A stretch of DNA of 35,306 nucleotides from Actinomycetes bacterium (GCA_021796545.1 JAKABX010000008.1:1-35306); one strand, 5' to 3'; shown: positions 1 through 12,748, numbered from the stretch's first letter. Made by a program: numbers and translations. The notes: generated by a model from the letters alone, not told the origin.

Positions 1-1
1 G

Positions 2-202
2 CCGCCGCAGTTCCATCCCGAAGGAGACGTGTGGGTGCACACGCTGATGCTGCTCGATCAGCTCGAACCCGGCTGCCCGGCCACGCTGGCCTGGGGCGCG
101 CTGCTGCACGACGTGGGCAAGCCGCCCACCTTCCGCCGCGCCCCCGACCGCATCCGTTTCGACCGCCACGCCAGCGTGGGCGCCGCCATGGCCGAAGGAT
201 AG
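2..202 (+). CDS. Partial CCA tRNA nucleotidyltransferase / HD-domain protein fragment, 5' truncated by window and interrupted at a probable junction near 197-203
   Basis: Frame 2 translation PPQFHPEGDVWVHTLMLLDQLEPGCPATLAWGALLHDVGKPPTFRRAPDRIRFDRHASVGAAMAEG*; 'HTLMLLDQL...LLHDVGKPPTF...FDRHASVGA' resembles the HD domain of bacterial CCA-adding/poly(A) polymerase-family enzymes. The stop appears exactly where homology to an unrelated gene begins. Confidence 0.7.
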   Translation, partial: PPQFHPEGDVWVHTLMLLDQLEPGCPATLAWGALLHDVGKPPTFRRAPDRIRFDRHASVGAAMAEG

Positions 203-852
203 GAGAAGACGACCGGGGGCGGCTGCTCGGTGCGGGTCGTGACGGTCTTGACCTGCCCGAGCCTTGCGCCGGCCGCGCGCGCGAGCGCCGCCGCGGTCGC
301 GGCCGCCTGGCGCAGCGCGGCGACGCGCGCGCTGAGGACGAGGCGCGCGTCGTCGCTGACGCCAAAGGAGATGCCGCCGATCGTGACGTCGTTTCCGACC
401 GCCGCCGTCGCGTCGTCGATGAGGGTCCCGGCGCGGGCGAGGTTGCGGACCGTGACGGAGAGCTGGTTGCTCGCCTGGTAGCCGGTCACGCGCCCGTGGT
501 CGTTGTAGGTCGGGTTCAGCTCGAGGGACGTCGTCTGCAGGTCCCGGCGGGCCACGCCGCCGGTCCGCAAGACATGCTCGAACAGCGCCGTCTCGGTGTT
601 GTCGACCCCGAGTGCCGCGGTCGCGCTCGCCGCAGTGTGGGTCAGCGCGACCGTGAGGGTCATCTCGTCGGGCACCGCGCTCGCGCTGGCGCTCCCGGTG
701 ACGGTGATCGTGGCGCTCCCGGCGCCGGCGCCGAGCGCGGCGGGGCTCGCCGCGGGGCTCCTCGCCAGCGCGCCGACGAGCGCACCGGCGACGAGAGCGC
801 CCGCCGCACCGACTGTGAGGCGCCTCGTCGTGGTCCACGAGATCCCGGTCAT
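196..852 (-). CDS. SIMPL domain (DUF541) secreted/membrane-anchored protein, C-terminus lost at the ~200 junction
   Basis: MTGISWTTTRRLTVGAAGALVAG... N-terminal hydrophobic segment, then ITVTGSASASAVPDEMTLTVALTHTAASATAAL...LQTTSLELNPTYNDHGRVTGYQASNQLSVTVRNL typical of SIMPL; reading frame runs into antisense of the CCA fragment after PPPVVFSYPS. Confidence 0.8.
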
Positions 853-1055
853 GTCGCCCTCCCGTTCCGGGGACCCGCGTCGGATCCCGCCATGGAGGAC
901 AAAGCGCGCGCGGGGCCGTTTCGCGTAGTGCGCGGCGCGCGCCGGCTCCGGGCCGCGCGGGCCGGCGCAAGGGTGGTTGACGCCGTCTCTCAGCGCTGGC
1001 AACGTCCTCACAGCGCGCAGAGACCGGACGGCGCCGGCGCGACGGAGGACAGGCG

Positions 1056-1940
1056 GTGGGTGTGCTCGACGGGCGGGTCGCGATCGTGACGGGAGCCGGG
1101 CGCGGGCTCGGGCGTGCCCACGCGCTCGCGCTCGCGCAGGCGGGCGCCCGCGTCGTCGTCAACGATGCGGGCGTCGACGTCGACGGCCGCCCGGGCGACA
1201 CCGACCCCGCCGGCGCGGTCACGGCCGAGATCGTGGCGCGCGGCGGCGTCGCCGTGGCGAACCGGGACGACGTCGCCGACTGGGACGGCGGCCGCCGCGT
1301 CGTCGAAAGCGCCATCGGGACCTTCGGCGCGCTGCACGTGCTCGTCAACAATGCAGGGATCCTGCGCGACCGGGCGCTTGTCAACCTCGACGAGGACGAC
1401 TGGGACGCCGTCATGCGTGTCCACCTGAAGGGGCACTTCGTGCCGACCCGTTTCGCGGCCGCGTACTGGCGCGCAAACGCGCACGCCGGTGTCGAGCTGC
1501 GGCCCGCCGTCGTCAACACGACGTCGACCTCGGGGCTGCAGGGAAACCCGGGCCAGGCGCACTACGGGACCGCGAAGGCGGGTATCGCCGCCTTCACGAT
1601 CATCGCCGCGAAGGAGCTGGCGCGCTACGGAGTCCGCGTCAACGCGGTCTCTCCCGCGGCGCGCACCCGGATGACCGCCACGTTGGCGAGCCTGAGCGAG
1701 CTGTTCAAGCCGCCCGAGGACCCCGAGACCTTCGACATCTGGGACCCGGCGAACGTCTCGCCGGTTGTCGTCGCCCTGGCGTCCGCGGCCTGCCCGGTGA
1801 CCGGTGAGGTCTTCCAGGTCCAAGGCGGTCGGATCCAGCGCTTTGTTCCCTGGACCCTCGGCGAGGCGCTCGAGCAGTCCGGACGCTGGACGCCCGAGCA
1901 GCTCGCCGGCGCGCTCGCCGGTCTCACCCGCGAGGCGTGA
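1056..1940 (+). CDS. SDR family oxidoreductase
   Basis: VGVLDGRVAIVTGAGRGLGRAHALALAQAGARVVVND (TGxxxGxG), NNAGIL, YxxxK (HYGTAKAG). GTG start. Confidence 0.9.
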   Translation: MGVLDGRVAIVTGAGRGLGRAHALALAQAGARVVVNDAGVDVDGRPGDTDPAGAVTAEIVARGGVAVANRDDVADWDGGRRVVESAIGTFGALHVLVNNAGILRDRALVNLDEDDWDAVMRVHLKGHFVPTRFAAAYWRANAHAGVELRPAVVNTTSTSGLQGNPGQAHYGTAKAGIAAFTIIAAKELARYGVRVNAVSPAARTRMTATLASLSELFKPPEDPETFDIWDPANVSPVVVALASAACPVTGEVFQVQGGRIQRFVPWTLGEALEQSGRWTPEQLAGALAGLTREA

Positions 1941-1943
1941 GGC

Positions 1944-2366
1944 CTACGAGGTGATCGCGCGGATCTGCGCGGCGAGCGCCCGCTCGGCCGGCCCGGGCGG
2001 CGTCTGCTGGTACTGGAGGAGCTTGGCGAGATCCCCCTCGACCCGGATCCTCCCTGACATGAAGGCCTCGAGGCCCGCCTGGCTGTTCTCGTCGACGAGG
2101 ATCGCACGGGCGGTCTCGTAGTCGAGGGCGACGAGAACGTCCGGCGCGTCGAGCAGTCCGAGCTCGATGTCGACGATCCCGGCGGTCGTGTCGAGGTAGG
2201 CCTCGAGGCGACCGGCGCCGAAGGGCACCTGCTCGACCACGAGGTTCATCCGCACGGGCACGCCCGGCGGGGTGTCGCCGCGGTGGGCCTCGCGAATGGC
2301 GCGGGCGGCCGCGATCCACTCGGGGCTGAGGAAGGGGAGCGGTGCGGGGGCGGTGTGCTCGGCCAT
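1944..2366 (-). CDS. SCP2 sterol-binding domain-like protein
   Basis: MAEHTAPAPLPFLSPEWIAAARAI...GIVDIELGLLDAPDVLVALDYETARAILVDENSQAGLEAFMSGRIRVEGDLAKLLQYQ; SCP2-like 'G+++VEGD+AKLL' pattern. Confidence 0.7.
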   Translation of the reverse strand: MAEHTAPAPLPFLSPEWIAAARAIREAHRGDTPPGVPVRMNLVVEQVPFGAGRLEAYLDTTAGIVDIELGLLDAPDVLVALDYETARAILVDENSQAGLEAFMSGRIRVEGDLAKLLQYQQTPPGPAERALAAQIRAITS

Positions 2367-2419
2367 GGCGAGGCCACGGTACCCGGCAGGCGGCACCCGT
2401 CGGGCTCTACCATGACGCC

Positions 2420-3172
2420 ATGGCCGACGAGCTCGTAGAAGGCGCCGCGCCCTTCGCCGCGTCGAACGGCACGAGCGGCGTCCTCCTCCTGCACGGCTTC
2501 ACGGGGAGCCCCTCCTCGCTGCGCGCGCTCGCGGAGGCGTTCGCGGATGCGGGCTTCGCCGTCGAGCTGCCGCTCCTCCCCGGGCACGGCACGAGCGTCG
2601 AAGAGCTCAGCGCCTTCGGCTTCGACGACTTCGCTGCGGCCGCCGACGCGGCCTACCTCGACCTCGCCGCGCGCTGTGACCGCACGGTCGTCTGCGGCCT
2701 GTCGATGGGCGGGACGCTCGCGTGCTGGCTCGCACAGCGCCATCACGACCTCGCGGGCCTCGTTCTGGTCAACCCGCTGGTCGAGCCACCGGCCGACTCC
2801 GCCCTCGAGCTGCTGCGCGGCGCGCTCGCCGGGGGCAACGACGTCGTGCCGGCCATCGGCAGCGACATCGCGCGCCCCGGGGTTCGCGAGGACGCCTACG
2901 ACGCCACGCCGATCGCCCCGCTCCTCTCGGTCCTCGGCGCGACGACGCCGGTCTCAGAGGGGCTCGGCGAGATCTGCTGCCCGGTGCTTCTCCTCAGCTC
3001 GCGCGTCGACCACGTCGTTCCGACGAGCTCGTCGGACCTCGTCGAGCGCCGCGTCGGCGGCCCCGTCGAGCGCGTCATCCTCGAAAACAGCTACCACGTC
3101 GCGACGCTCGACCACGACGCCGAGGAGATCGAGCAGCGCGCCGTCGCCTTCGCATGGAAAGTCACCCACTGA
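2420..3172 (+). CDS. Alpha/beta hydrolase (carboxylesterase / monoacylglycerol lipase-like)
   Basis: LLLHGFTGSPSSLRALAEAFADAGFAVELPLLPGHGTS, nucleophile elbow GLSMGG, late VDHVVP and NSYHVATLDHD. Start placed at ATG 2420, inside the longer ORF. Confidence 0.85.
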   Translation: MADELVEGAAPFAASNGTSGVLLLHGFTGSPSSLRALAEAFADAGFAVELPLLPGHGTSVEELSAFGFDDFAAAADAAYLDLAARCDRTVVCGLSMGGTLACWLAQRHHDLAGLVLVNPLVEPPADSALELLRGALAGGNDVVPAIGSDIARPGVREDAYDATPIAPLLSVLGATTPVSEGLGEICCPVLLLSSRVDHVVPTSSSDLVERRVGGPVERVILENSYHVATLDHDAEEIEQRAVAFAWKVTH

Positions 3173-3474
3173 TGCCCGACGCCCTGTCCCACGACGAGGT
3201 CGCGCACGTCGCGCGCCTCGCCCGGCTCGAGCTCGAGGACGCCGAGCTCGAGACCTACCGTCAACAGCTGAGCCACGTGCTCGAGCACGTCGAGGCGGTC
3301 CGCCGCCTCGACACCGCCGCCCTCGCGCCGACGTCGCACCCCTTCGCGCTCGAGAACGTGCTGCGCCCCGACACCGTGGCTCCGGGGGTCGCGCGCGACG
3401 AGGTGCTCGCGGCGGCGCCGGCGGCCGAGGACGGGCGGTTCCGGGTCCCGCGCATCCTCGGTGAGGCACCGTGA
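3172..3474 (+). CDS. gatC: Asp-tRNA(Asn)/Glu-tRNA(Gln) amidotransferase subunit C
   Basis: [43 protein letters not shown]...; TGATG overlap with upstream gene, directly before gatA. Confidence 0.92.
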   Translation: MPDALSHDEVAHVARLARLELEDAELETYRQQLSHVLEHVEAVRRLDTAALAPTSHPFALENVLRPDTVAPGVARDEVLAAAPAAEDGRFRVPRILGEAP

Positions 3475-4955
3475 GCGCGGCGGCACCCTTTGCGGGCGGC
3501 GCCGTGGCGCTCGCGGCGGCGATCCGCCGGGGCGAGGAGAGCGCACGCCGGGTCGCCGAGGTCGTCCTCGAGGAGATCGCGGGGGCCGACGACCTGCTGC
3601 ACTGCTTCAACGCCGTGACGTCCGAGGAGGCCCTTCGTGCCGCGGACGCGGTGGACGTGGCCGTGGCCGCCGGGCGCGATCCGGGGCCACTTTGCGGGGT
3701 TCCCGTCGCGCTGAAGGACAACCTGTGCACCCGCGGGGTGCCGACGACATGCTCGTCGCGGATCCTCGAGGGCTGGCGCCCACCCTACGACGCGACGGTC
3801 GTGAGCCGGCTGCGAAAGGCCGGAGCGGTCATCGTCGGCAAGACCAACCTGGACGAGTTCGCGATGGGCTCCTCGACGGAGAACTCCGCGAACGGCCCGA
3901 CGCGCAACCCCTGGGACACGAGCCGGGTCCCGGGAGGCTCCTCGGGCGGCTCCGCGGCGGCGGTCGCGGCGGGGCTCGTGCCGCTCGCCCTCGGGTCGGA
4001 CACCGGCGGCTCGATCCGCCAGCCGGCGTCGCTGTGCGGCGTCGTCGGTCTGAAGCCGACCTACGGGCTCGTCTCGCGCTACGGCCTCGTCGCGTTCGCC
4101 AGCTCGCTCGACCAGATCGGGCCGTTCGCGCTGCGCGTCGAGGACGCGGCGGCACTCCTCGAGGTCATCGCCGGCCACGACCCGGCGGACTCGACGTCGC
4201 TCGCCGGCGAGGTCCCGCCGCTTGCGCCCGAGGTCGGGCGGTCCCCGGCGGGGTTGCGCGTCGGCGTCGTCGCGGACTTCCTCGTGGACGCGAGCCCGGC
4301 GTGCGCCGACGCCGTGCGCCGGGGTGCCGACGCCCTCGTGGCGGCCGGTGCCGCGGTCGAGGACGTCGCGATCCCTGAGCTGTTGCACGGGCTGTCCGCC
4401 TACTACCTCATCGCCCCGGCCGAGGCTTCCTCGAACCTCGCCCGCTACGACGGGGTGCGCTACGGGCTGCGCGTCGATGCCGACGACGTCGCGACGATGA
4501 ACGCCCGGACCCGCTCCAAGGGCTTCGGGGCCGAGGTCAAGCGGCGGATCATGCTCGGGACCTACGTGCTCTCGGCGGGCTACTACGACGCCTACTACGC
4601 GCAGGCCCAGCGGGTGCGCACGCTCATCATGGACGCCTTTCGGCGCGCCTATGAGCGCTTTGATGTCCTGCTCGCGCCGACGAGCCCGTCGGTCGCGTTC
4701 CCCATCGGCGCGAAGTCCGATCCGCTCGAGATGTACCTGTCCGACCTGTTCACCATCCCCTCGAACCTCGCGGGTCACCCGGCGGTGAGCGTCCCCTTCG
4801 CACTCGGGGAGGAGAACCTCCCCGTCGGCGTCCAGGTGCTCGCCCCGGCCCTCGGGGAGCCGGCGATGCTGCGCGTCGCCGGCGCCCTCGAGCGGGCCGC
4901 GGCGCCCGATGCCCGCGGGCCGGTCCGTCCCCACGGCGCGGGAGCCGGGCGATGA
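3471..4955 (+). CDS. gatA: Asp-tRNA(Asn)/Glu-tRNA(Gln) amidotransferase subunit A
   Basis: Amidase signature [69 protein letters not shown] overlap with gatC. Confidence 0.97.
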   Translation: MSAAAPFAGGAVALAAAIRRGEESARRVAEVVLEEIAGADDLLHCFNAVTSEEALRAADAVDVAVAAGRDPGPLCGVPVALKDNLCTRGVPTTCSSRILEGWRPPYDATVVSRLRKAGAVIVGKTNLDEFAMGSSTENSANGPTRNPWDTSRVPGGSSGGSAAAVAAGLVPLALGSDTGGSIRQPASLCGVVGLKPTYGLVSRYGLVAFASSLDQIGPFALRVEDAAALLEVIAGHDPADSTSLAGEVPPLAPEVGRSPAGLRVGVVADFLVDASPACADAVRRGADALVAAGAAVEDVAIPELLHGLSAYYLIAPAEASSNLARYDGVRYGLRVDADDVATMNARTRSKGFGAEVKRRIMLGTYVLSAGYYDAYYAQAQRVRTLIMDAFRRAYERFDVLLAPTSPSVAFPIGAKSDPLEMYLSDLFTIPSNLAGHPAVSVPFALGEENLPVGVQVLAPALGEPAMLRVAGALERAAAPDARGPVRPHGAGAGR

Positions 4956-6406
4956 GCGCGCCCTACCGGATCGCGGGGGCGACCGGGGAGTGGGAGATCG
5001 TCGTCGGGCTCGAGGTCCACTGCGAGCTGTCGACGGCGACCAAGCTCTTCTGTTCCTGCGCGAACCGCTTCGGTGCCGAGCCGAACACCAACGTCTGCCC
5101 CGTGTGCCTCGGGCTCCCCGGCTCGCTGCCGGTGCTCAACCGCCACGCGGTCGAGCTCGCGATGGCGATCGGCACCGCGCTCGGCTGCGAGATCCGCCCC
5201 TCGGTGTTCCACCGGAAGAACTACTTCTACCCGGACATGCCGAAGGACTACCAGGTCACCCAGTACGACGAGCCGATCAACGTCGCCGGCGCGCTCGAGC
5301 TCGCGGACCACGCGCGCGTCGGGATCGTGCGCGCCCACCTCGAGGAGGACACCGGCAAGACGACCCACGTCGGCGGGGACGGGCGCATCCACGGTGCCGA
5401 CTACGCGCTCGTCGACTACAACCGCGCGGGGGTCCCGCTGGTCGAGATCGTCTCCGCGCCCGACATCACGAGCCCCGAGCAGGCCCGCGCCTACGTCGCC
5501 GAGCTGCGCGCCGTGTTGGTGGCGACGGGGGCCTCCGACGGCCGGATGGAGGAGGGGTCGCTGCGGGTCGACGCGAACGTCTCCGTCCGTCGGGTCGGTG
5601 ACCCGTCTTATGGCACTCGTTGTGAGGTCAAGAACCTCAATTCTCTGCGCTCGCTCGGACGCGCGATCGAGCATGAGGCGCACCGCCAGGTCGCGGTGCT
5701 CGAAGACGGTGGCCTCGTCGCCCAGGAGACCCGGCACTGGAACGAGACCACCGGCCGCACCACCTCGATGCGCTCGAAGGAGGAGGCCTTCGACTACCGC
5801 TACTTCCCCGAGCCGGACCTCGTGCGCCTCGCGCCGGGTCGGGAGTGGATCGCCGCGGTCGCCGCCGGGCTGAAGATGCTGCCCGCCGCGCGGCGCGCGC
5901 GGCTCGCCGCGCTCGTCGGCGAGGACGCCCCCGCGGCGCTCGAGCAGATCGCGACCGCGCTGGACCTCGGCCTCGACGACCTCGTCGTCGCCGCGGCCGG
6001 CCTCGGCGCCCCGGCACGCCTCGCGCTGGCGCGCGCCGCGAACGAGGCGGCCCAGGACCCGGCGTCGGCCCGGGCCCTTGCACCCGAGGCCTTCGCGGAG
6101 GTGCTGCACCTCGAGTCCTCCGGAGCGCTCAGCGCCACGCAGGCCAAGGCGGTCCTCGCCGAGATGCTCGCCGGCAAGGGGTCGCCGCGCGCCATCGCCC
6201 AACGCCTCGGCTTCGAGGGCCTGTCCGCCGAGGAGCTCGACACGGTCGTCGCCGGGGTCATCGGGGAGCACCCCGCCGAGTGGGAGCGCTACGCCGCCGG
6301 CGACGACAAGGTCGCGCAGTTCCTCCTCGGCCAGGTGATGCGCCGGACCAAGGGCCGCGCGAACGGCAAGCTCGTCGCCGAGGCCCTGCAGCGGCGGCGC
6401 GCGTAG
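4952..6406 (+). CDS. gatB: Asp-tRNA(Asn)/Glu-tRNA(Gln) amidotransferase subunit B
   Basis: [23 protein letters not shown]...[19 protein letters not shown]...[25 protein letters not shown] overlap with gatA. Confidence 0.97.
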   Translation: MSAPYRIAGATGEWEIVVGLEVHCELSTATKLFCSCANRFGAEPNTNVCPVCLGLPGSLPVLNRHAVELAMAIGTALGCEIRPSVFHRKNYFYPDMPKDYQVTQYDEPINVAGALELADHARVGIVRAHLEEDTGKTTHVGGDGRIHGADYALVDYNRAGVPLVEIVSAPDITSPEQARAYVAELRAVLVATGASDGRMEEGSLRVDANVSVRRVGDPSYGTRCEVKNLNSLRSLGRAIEHEAHRQVAVLEDGGLVAQETRHWNETTGRTTSMRSKEEAFDYRYFPEPDLVRLAPGREWIAAVAAGLKMLPAARRARLAALVGEDAPAALEQIATALDLGLDDLVVAAAGLGAPARLALARAANEAAQDPASARALAPEAFAEVLHLESSGALSATQAKAVLAEMLAGKGSPRAIAQRLGFEGLSAEELDTVVAGVIGEHPAEWERYAAGDDKVAQFLLGQVMRRTKGRANGKLVAEALQRRRA

Positions 6407-6447
6407 CGCCGTTCGCCGCGCCGGTGGCCGGCGCGTAGCCTGGCGCC

Positions 6448-8151
6448 ATGTCGAGCGACGCCGAGCAGCAGTCCACGCGGTCCTTGAAGATCCACTCCCA
6501 GGACGTCACCGAGGGGGTGCGGCGGGCGCCGGCGCGGGCGATGCTGCGCGCGGTGGGGATGCGCGACGAGGACTTCGCAAAGCCCCAGGTCGGCATCGCC
6601 TCGACCTGGAACGAGGTCACGCCGTGCAACCTCTCGCTCCAGCGCCTCGCCAAGGCCTCCAAGCAGGGCGTGCGCGTGGCGGGGGGCTTCCCCTTCGAGT
6701 TCGGCGCGATCACGGTCTCCGACGGCATCTCCATGGGCCACGAGGGCATGCGCGCGTCGCTGGTGAGCCGGGAGGTCATCACGGACTCCGTCGAGGCGGT
6801 GATGCACGCCGAGCGCTTCGACGCGTTCGTCGGTCTCGCCGGTTGCGACAAGTCGCTGCCGGCAATGCTCATGGCCGCGGCCCGGCTCAACCTGCCGAGC
6901 GTCTTCGTCTACGCCGGCACGATCCTGCCGGGGCACTACAAGGACCGCACCCTCGACATCGTGAGCGTCTTCGAGGCGGTCGGCGCCGTCGCGGCCGGCG
7001 AGATGGACGAGCAGACCCTCGACGCGATCGAGCGCAACGCGTGCCCGACCGAGGGCGCGTGCGCGGGGATGTTCACCGCGAACACGATGGCGGCGATCGG
7101 CGAGGCGATCGGGATGTCGCTGCCCTCGGGCTCCTCGGCGCCGGCGGTCGACCGCCGGCGCGACGACGTCGCCTTCGACTCCGGGCGCGCCGTGGTCGAT
7201 CTGCTCGCGGCGGACATCCGTCCCCGCGACATCATGACCAAGGAGGCCTTCGAGAACGCGATCGCGGTCACGATGGCACTCGGCGGCTCGACCAACGCCG
7301 TGCTGCACCTGCTCGCGATCGCGAGCGAGGCCGAGGTCGACCTGGCGATGGACGACTTCGCGCGCATCGGCGCGCGCGTCCCCCACCTCGCGGACATGAA
7401 GCCGCACGGCAAGTTCCACATGGTCGACCTCGACCGCGTCGGGGGCGTCCCGGTCGTCCTGCGCGCGCTGCTCGACGCGGGACTCCTCCACGGTGACTGC
7501 CTGACCGTGACGGGGAGGACGATGGCGGAGAACCTCGAGGCGATCGACCCGCCGCGCCCCGACGGCGTCGTCGTGCACCCGATGAATGCGCCGATCCACG
7601 AGCGCGGCGGCATCGTCGTGCTGCACGGCTCGCTTGCGCCGAAGGGCGCGGTCGTAAAGATCGCCGGGACCGACCTCAGCGCGTTCGAGGGTCCGGCCCG
7701 GGTCTTCGACGGCGAGGAGGGTGCGATGGAGGCGATCCTCGCCGGCGACATCCGGCCGGGGACCGTTCTCGTCATCCGCTACGAGGGTCCCCGCGGCGGG
7801 CCGGGCATGCGCGAGATGCTCGCGGTCACCGGCGCGCTCAGCGGAGCGGGGCGCGGCGGGGACTGCGCGCTCGTCACCGACGGCCGCTTCTCGGGGGGCA
7901 CGCGTGGCTTCTGCGTCGGGCACGTTGCGCCCGAGGCGACCGTCGGCGGGCCGATCGCGCTCGTGCGCGACGGCGACCCCATCCGCATCGACGCCGTGAC
8001 CGGCGGCATCGACCTTCTCGTCGACGAGGAGGAGCTGGCGCGCCGACGGGCCGGGTGGGCGCCGCTCCCGCCCCGCTACACCCGGGGCGTGCTTGCCAAG
8101 TACGCGCGCCTCGCCGCCGGCGCGGAGCGCGGCGCGATCACCGAGGCGTGA
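6448..8151 (+). CDS. ilvD: Dihydroxy-acid dehydratase
   Basis: [89 protein letters not shown]. Confidence 0.97.
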   Translation: MSSDAEQQSTRSLKIHSQDVTEGVRRAPARAMLRAVGMRDEDFAKPQVGIASTWNEVTPCNLSLQRLAKASKQGVRVAGGFPFEFGAITVSDGISMGHEGMRASLVSREVITDSVEAVMHAERFDAFVGLAGCDKSLPAMLMAAARLNLPSVFVYAGTILPGHYKDRTLDIVSVFEAVGAVAAGEMDEQTLDAIERNACPTEGACAGMFTANTMAAIGEAIGMSLPSGSSAPAVDRRRDDVAFDSGRAVVDLLAADIRPRDIMTKEAFENAIAVTMALGGSTNAVLHLLAIASEAEVDLAMDDFARIGARVPHLADMKPHGKFHMVDLDRVGGVPVVLRALLDAGLLHGDCLTVTGRTMAENLEAIDPPRPDGVVVHPMNAPIHERGGIVVLHGSLAPKGAVVKIAGTDLSAFEGPARVFDGEEGAMEAILAGDIRPGTVLVIRYEGPRGGPGMREMLAVTGALSGAGRGGDCALVTDGRFSGGTRGFCVGHVAPEATVGGPIALVRDGDPIRIDAVTGGIDLLVDEEELARRRAGWAPLPPRYTRGVLAKYARLAAGAERGAITEA

Positions 8152-8166
8152 GCGGTGCGGCCCGAT

Positions 8167-8195
8167 TTGCCGGCAGCCCGTGCCTCTGCGAGAAT
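8167..8195 (+). promoter_or_regulatory. Putative promoter of ilvB leader: TTGCCG-N17-GAGAAT, 6 nt before leader GTG
   Basis: -35 TTGCCG 8167-8172, 17-bp spacer, -10 GAGAAT 8190-8195, then CGTGCC and GTG at 8202. Confidence 0.6.
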
Positions 8196-8201
8196 CGTGC
8201 C

Positions 8202-8237
8202 GTGACGACCGCCGCTTACGTCGTACTTCTCACCTAG
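8202..8237 (+). CDS. Putative ilvB leader peptide MTTAAYVVLLT (GTG start)
   Basis: GTG ACG ACC GCC GCT TAC GTC GTA CTT CTC ACC TAG; consecutive Val-Val-Leu-Leu codons, followed by alternative hairpins and a terminator before ilvB. Confidence 0.75.
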   Translation: MTTAAYVVLLT

Positions 8238-8270
8238 GCCACGACCGACAGCCCCGTCGTTCGTGCGCCC

Positions 8271-8301
8271 ACGACCTCCCGGAAGGGAGGTCGTTTCGTT
8301 T
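8271..8301 (+). terminator. Attenuator terminator upstream of ilvB
   Basis: Perfect 10-bp stem ACGACCTCCC (8271-8280) / GGGAGGTCGT (8285-8294), GGAA loop, followed by TTCGTTT. Confidence 0.75.
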
Positions 8302-8372
8302 CCGGGCGCGGGGTCGGCGGCGCCCCACCCGGGGGTCGAGCCGCCGGCACCTTCCAACCCAAGCGAGGAGTC

Positions 8373-10118
8373 ATGGAGCTCACCGGAGCACAAGCTTTGA
8401 TCAAGAGCCTCGAGGCCCAGGGCGTCGACGTCGTCTTCGGTCTTCCCGGCGGCGCGATCCTCCCCGTCTACGACCCGATCATCGACTCCGCGATCCGCCA
8501 CATCCTCGTCCGCCACGAGCAGGGCGCCGGCCATGCGGCCGAGGGGTACGCGCAGGTGACCGGGCGCGCGGGGGTCGCGATGGTGACGAGCGGTCCGGGC
8601 GCGACCAACATCGTCACGCCGCTCGCCGACGCGATGATGGACTCGATCCCGCTCGTCGTCATCGCCGGTCAGGTCGCGACGTCCTCGATCGGTACCGACG
8701 CCTTCCAGGAGGTCGACACGACGGGGGTGACGATGGGGGTGACCAAGCACAACTACCTCGTCACCGACCCCGCGGAGATCCCGACCGTCGTCGCCGAGGC
8801 GTTCCACCTCGCGACGACGGGTCGGCCCGGTCCGGTCCTCATCGACTTCCCGAAGGACGTCGCCAACGCGACCGTCCGCTACGAGGAGCCCGGCCCGGTC
8901 GACCTCCCCGGCTACACGCCCCCCGGCGAAGCGGACCCCGCCGGCGTCGAGGCGGCCGCGGACCTCATCGCCGGGGCGAAGCGCCCCGTCGTCTACGCGG
9001 GCGGGGGCGTCCTCAAGGCCGACGCGACGCGCGCGCTCGCCGCCTTCGTCGCCGCCACAGGGATCCCGGTCGTCACGACGCTGATGGGGCGCGGGGCCTT
9101 CCCCGAGAGCGACCGCCACTTCCTCGGCATGCCGGGAATGCACGGCAGCTACGCGGCCGTGACCGCACTGCAGCGCGCGGACCTGCTGCTCGCGTTCGGC
9201 ACGCGCTTCGACGACCGGGTGACGGGCAGGGTCTCGGCCTTCGCGCCCGGTGCGGCAGTCGTCCACGTCGACATCGACCGCGCCGAGCTCGGCAAGGTGC
9301 GCCGCGCCGAGGTGCCGCTCGCGGCCGATTGCCGCCTCGCGATCGAGGCGATCACGGCGGCCGTGCGCCGACGCGGCACGGACGCCTACCCCGAGCGGCT
9401 CGCGCCGTGGTGGGCGGCGCTCGAGGAGTGGCGGACGCGCTTCCCGCTCACCTACGACCGCGGCGAGGACGGGCGCGGCGTCGGCGGCCAGCCCGGGACC
9501 GTGAAGCCGCAGTTCGTGCTCGAGGAGCTGCGCCGGCTCACGCCCGAGGACACGATCCTCGTCGCCGGCGTCGGCCAGCACCAGATGTGGGCGGCGCAGT
9601 TCTGGCGCTTCGAGCACCCGCGTACCTGGGTGAACTCGGGTGGCCTCGGGACGATGGGCTTCGCGGTCCCCGCCGCGCTCGGCGCCAAGGTCGGCCGCCC
9701 CGACCGCATGGTGTGGGCGGTCGACGGCGACGGGTGCTTCCAGATGACGGCCCAGGAGCTCGTCACCGCGAGCGCGGAACAGATCCCCGTCAAGATCGCG
9801 ATTTTGAACAACGCGTACCTCGGCATGGTCCGCCAGTGGCAGCACATGTTCTACGAGGAGCGTTACAGCGAGGTCTACCTCTCGCCGGATCTGCCCGACT
9901 ACGTGCGCTGGGCCGAGGCGATGGGCGGCGTGGGCTTCCGGGTGACGGGCCCGGAGGAGGTCGCCCCGACGATCGAGAAGGCCAACGAGATCGACGACCG
10001 CCCGGTCGTCGTCGACTTCCGGATCGACTCGATGGAGCAGGTCTACCCGATGGTTCCGGCCGGCGCGTCCAACGACGACATCGTCGTCCACCCGAGCCAG
10101 GCCCACCTGCCGCGGTGA
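8373..10118 (+). CDS. ilvB: Acetolactate synthase large subunit
   Basis: MELTGAQALIKSLEAQGVDVVFGLPGGAILPVYD...VTSGPGATNIVTPLADAMMDSIPLVVIAGQV; TPP-binding GDGCFQMTAQELVTA...ILNNAYLGMVRQWQ. Confidence 0.97.
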   Translation: MELTGAQALIKSLEAQGVDVVFGLPGGAILPVYDPIIDSAIRHILVRHEQGAGHAAEGYAQVTGRAGVAMVTSGPGATNIVTPLADAMMDSIPLVVIAGQVATSSIGTDAFQEVDTTGVTMGVTKHNYLVTDPAEIPTVVAEAFHLATTGRPGPVLIDFPKDVANATVRYEEPGPVDLPGYTPPGEADPAGVEAAADLIAGAKRPVVYAGGGVLKADATRALAAFVAATGIPVVTTLMGRGAFPESDRHFLGMPGMHGSYAAVTALQRADLLLAFGTRFDDRVTGRVSAFAPGAAVVHVDIDRAELGKVRRAEVPLAADCRLAIEAITAAVRRRGTDAYPERLAPWWAALEEWRTRFPLTYDRGEDGRGVGGQPGTVKPQFVLEELRRLTPEDTILVAGVGQHQMWAAQFWRFEHPRTWVNSGGLGTMGFAVPAALGAKVGRPDRMVWAVDGDGCFQMTAQELVTASAEQIPVKIAILNNAYLGMVRQWQHMFYEERYSEVYLSPDLPDYVRWAEAMGGVGFRVTGPEEVAPTIEKANEIDDRPVVVDFRIDSMEQVYPMVPAGASNDDIVVHPSQAHLPR

Positions 10119-10621
10119 GCGCGCCCACTGGCGCACGGCGCCATCTCGTCTCCCTGCTCGTCGAGAACCGGGCCGGGGTGCTCGCCCGGATCGCGGGGCT
10201 GTTCTCGCGGCGCGGGTTCAACATCTTCTCCCTCGCCGTCGCGCCCACCGAGGACGAGCGCTTCTCGCGCGTCTCGATCGTCGTCGACCTCGAGAGCGCG
10301 ACGCTCGACCAGGTCCTCGCCCAGCTCGACAAGCTCGTCAACGTCGTCGCGATCAACGAGCTGCGCCCCGAGGACGCGCACGAGGCCGAATTGCTGCTCG
10401 CGACCGTCGCCGGGGACACCGAGGCGCGCGCGGCCCTCGTCGACGCGAGCACGCGTTTTGGCGGGCGCGTGCTCGAGGTGGGGGAGGAGACCCTCACCGT
10501 CCAGCTGGCGGGGCCGCCGGCGGTCCTCGACGAGTTCGAGGCGCTCGCGCGCACGCTGCGGATCGTCGGGCTCCAGCGCACCGGCACGATCGGGCTTCCT
10601 AAGCTGGGCGCGCCGCGCTGA
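10115..10621 (+). CDS. ilvN: Acetolactate synthase small (regulatory) subunit
   Basis: RRHLVSLLVENRAGVLARIAGLFSRRGFNIFSLAVAPTEDERFSRVSIVVD (ACT domain); GTGA overlap with ilvB. Confidence 0.95.
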   Translation: MSAPTGARRHLVSLLVENRAGVLARIAGLFSRRGFNIFSLAVAPTEDERFSRVSIVVDLESATLDQVLAQLDKLVNVVAINELRPEDAHEAELLLATVAGDTEARAALVDASTRFGGRVLEVGEETLTVQLAGPPAVLDEFEALARTLRIVGLQRTGTIGLPKLGAPR

Positions 10622-10655
10622 GCCACGCGTTGGACCCGCCCCGGGCCCGACCTGA

Positions 10656-12744
<2,089 letters not shown>

Positions 12745-12748
12745 GGTG

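Noticed and set aside
8076-10136. 686-aa minus-strand ORF antisense to ilvB, and similar long antisense or alternate-frame ORFs throughout (e.g. 3261..4934, 4775..6271, 6289..7923, 17228..19333, 28852..30882)
   Set aside because: Arg/Asp/Gly/Ala-rich low-complexity translations typical of non-coding frames opposite high-GC genes; each lies over a well-supported conserved gene.
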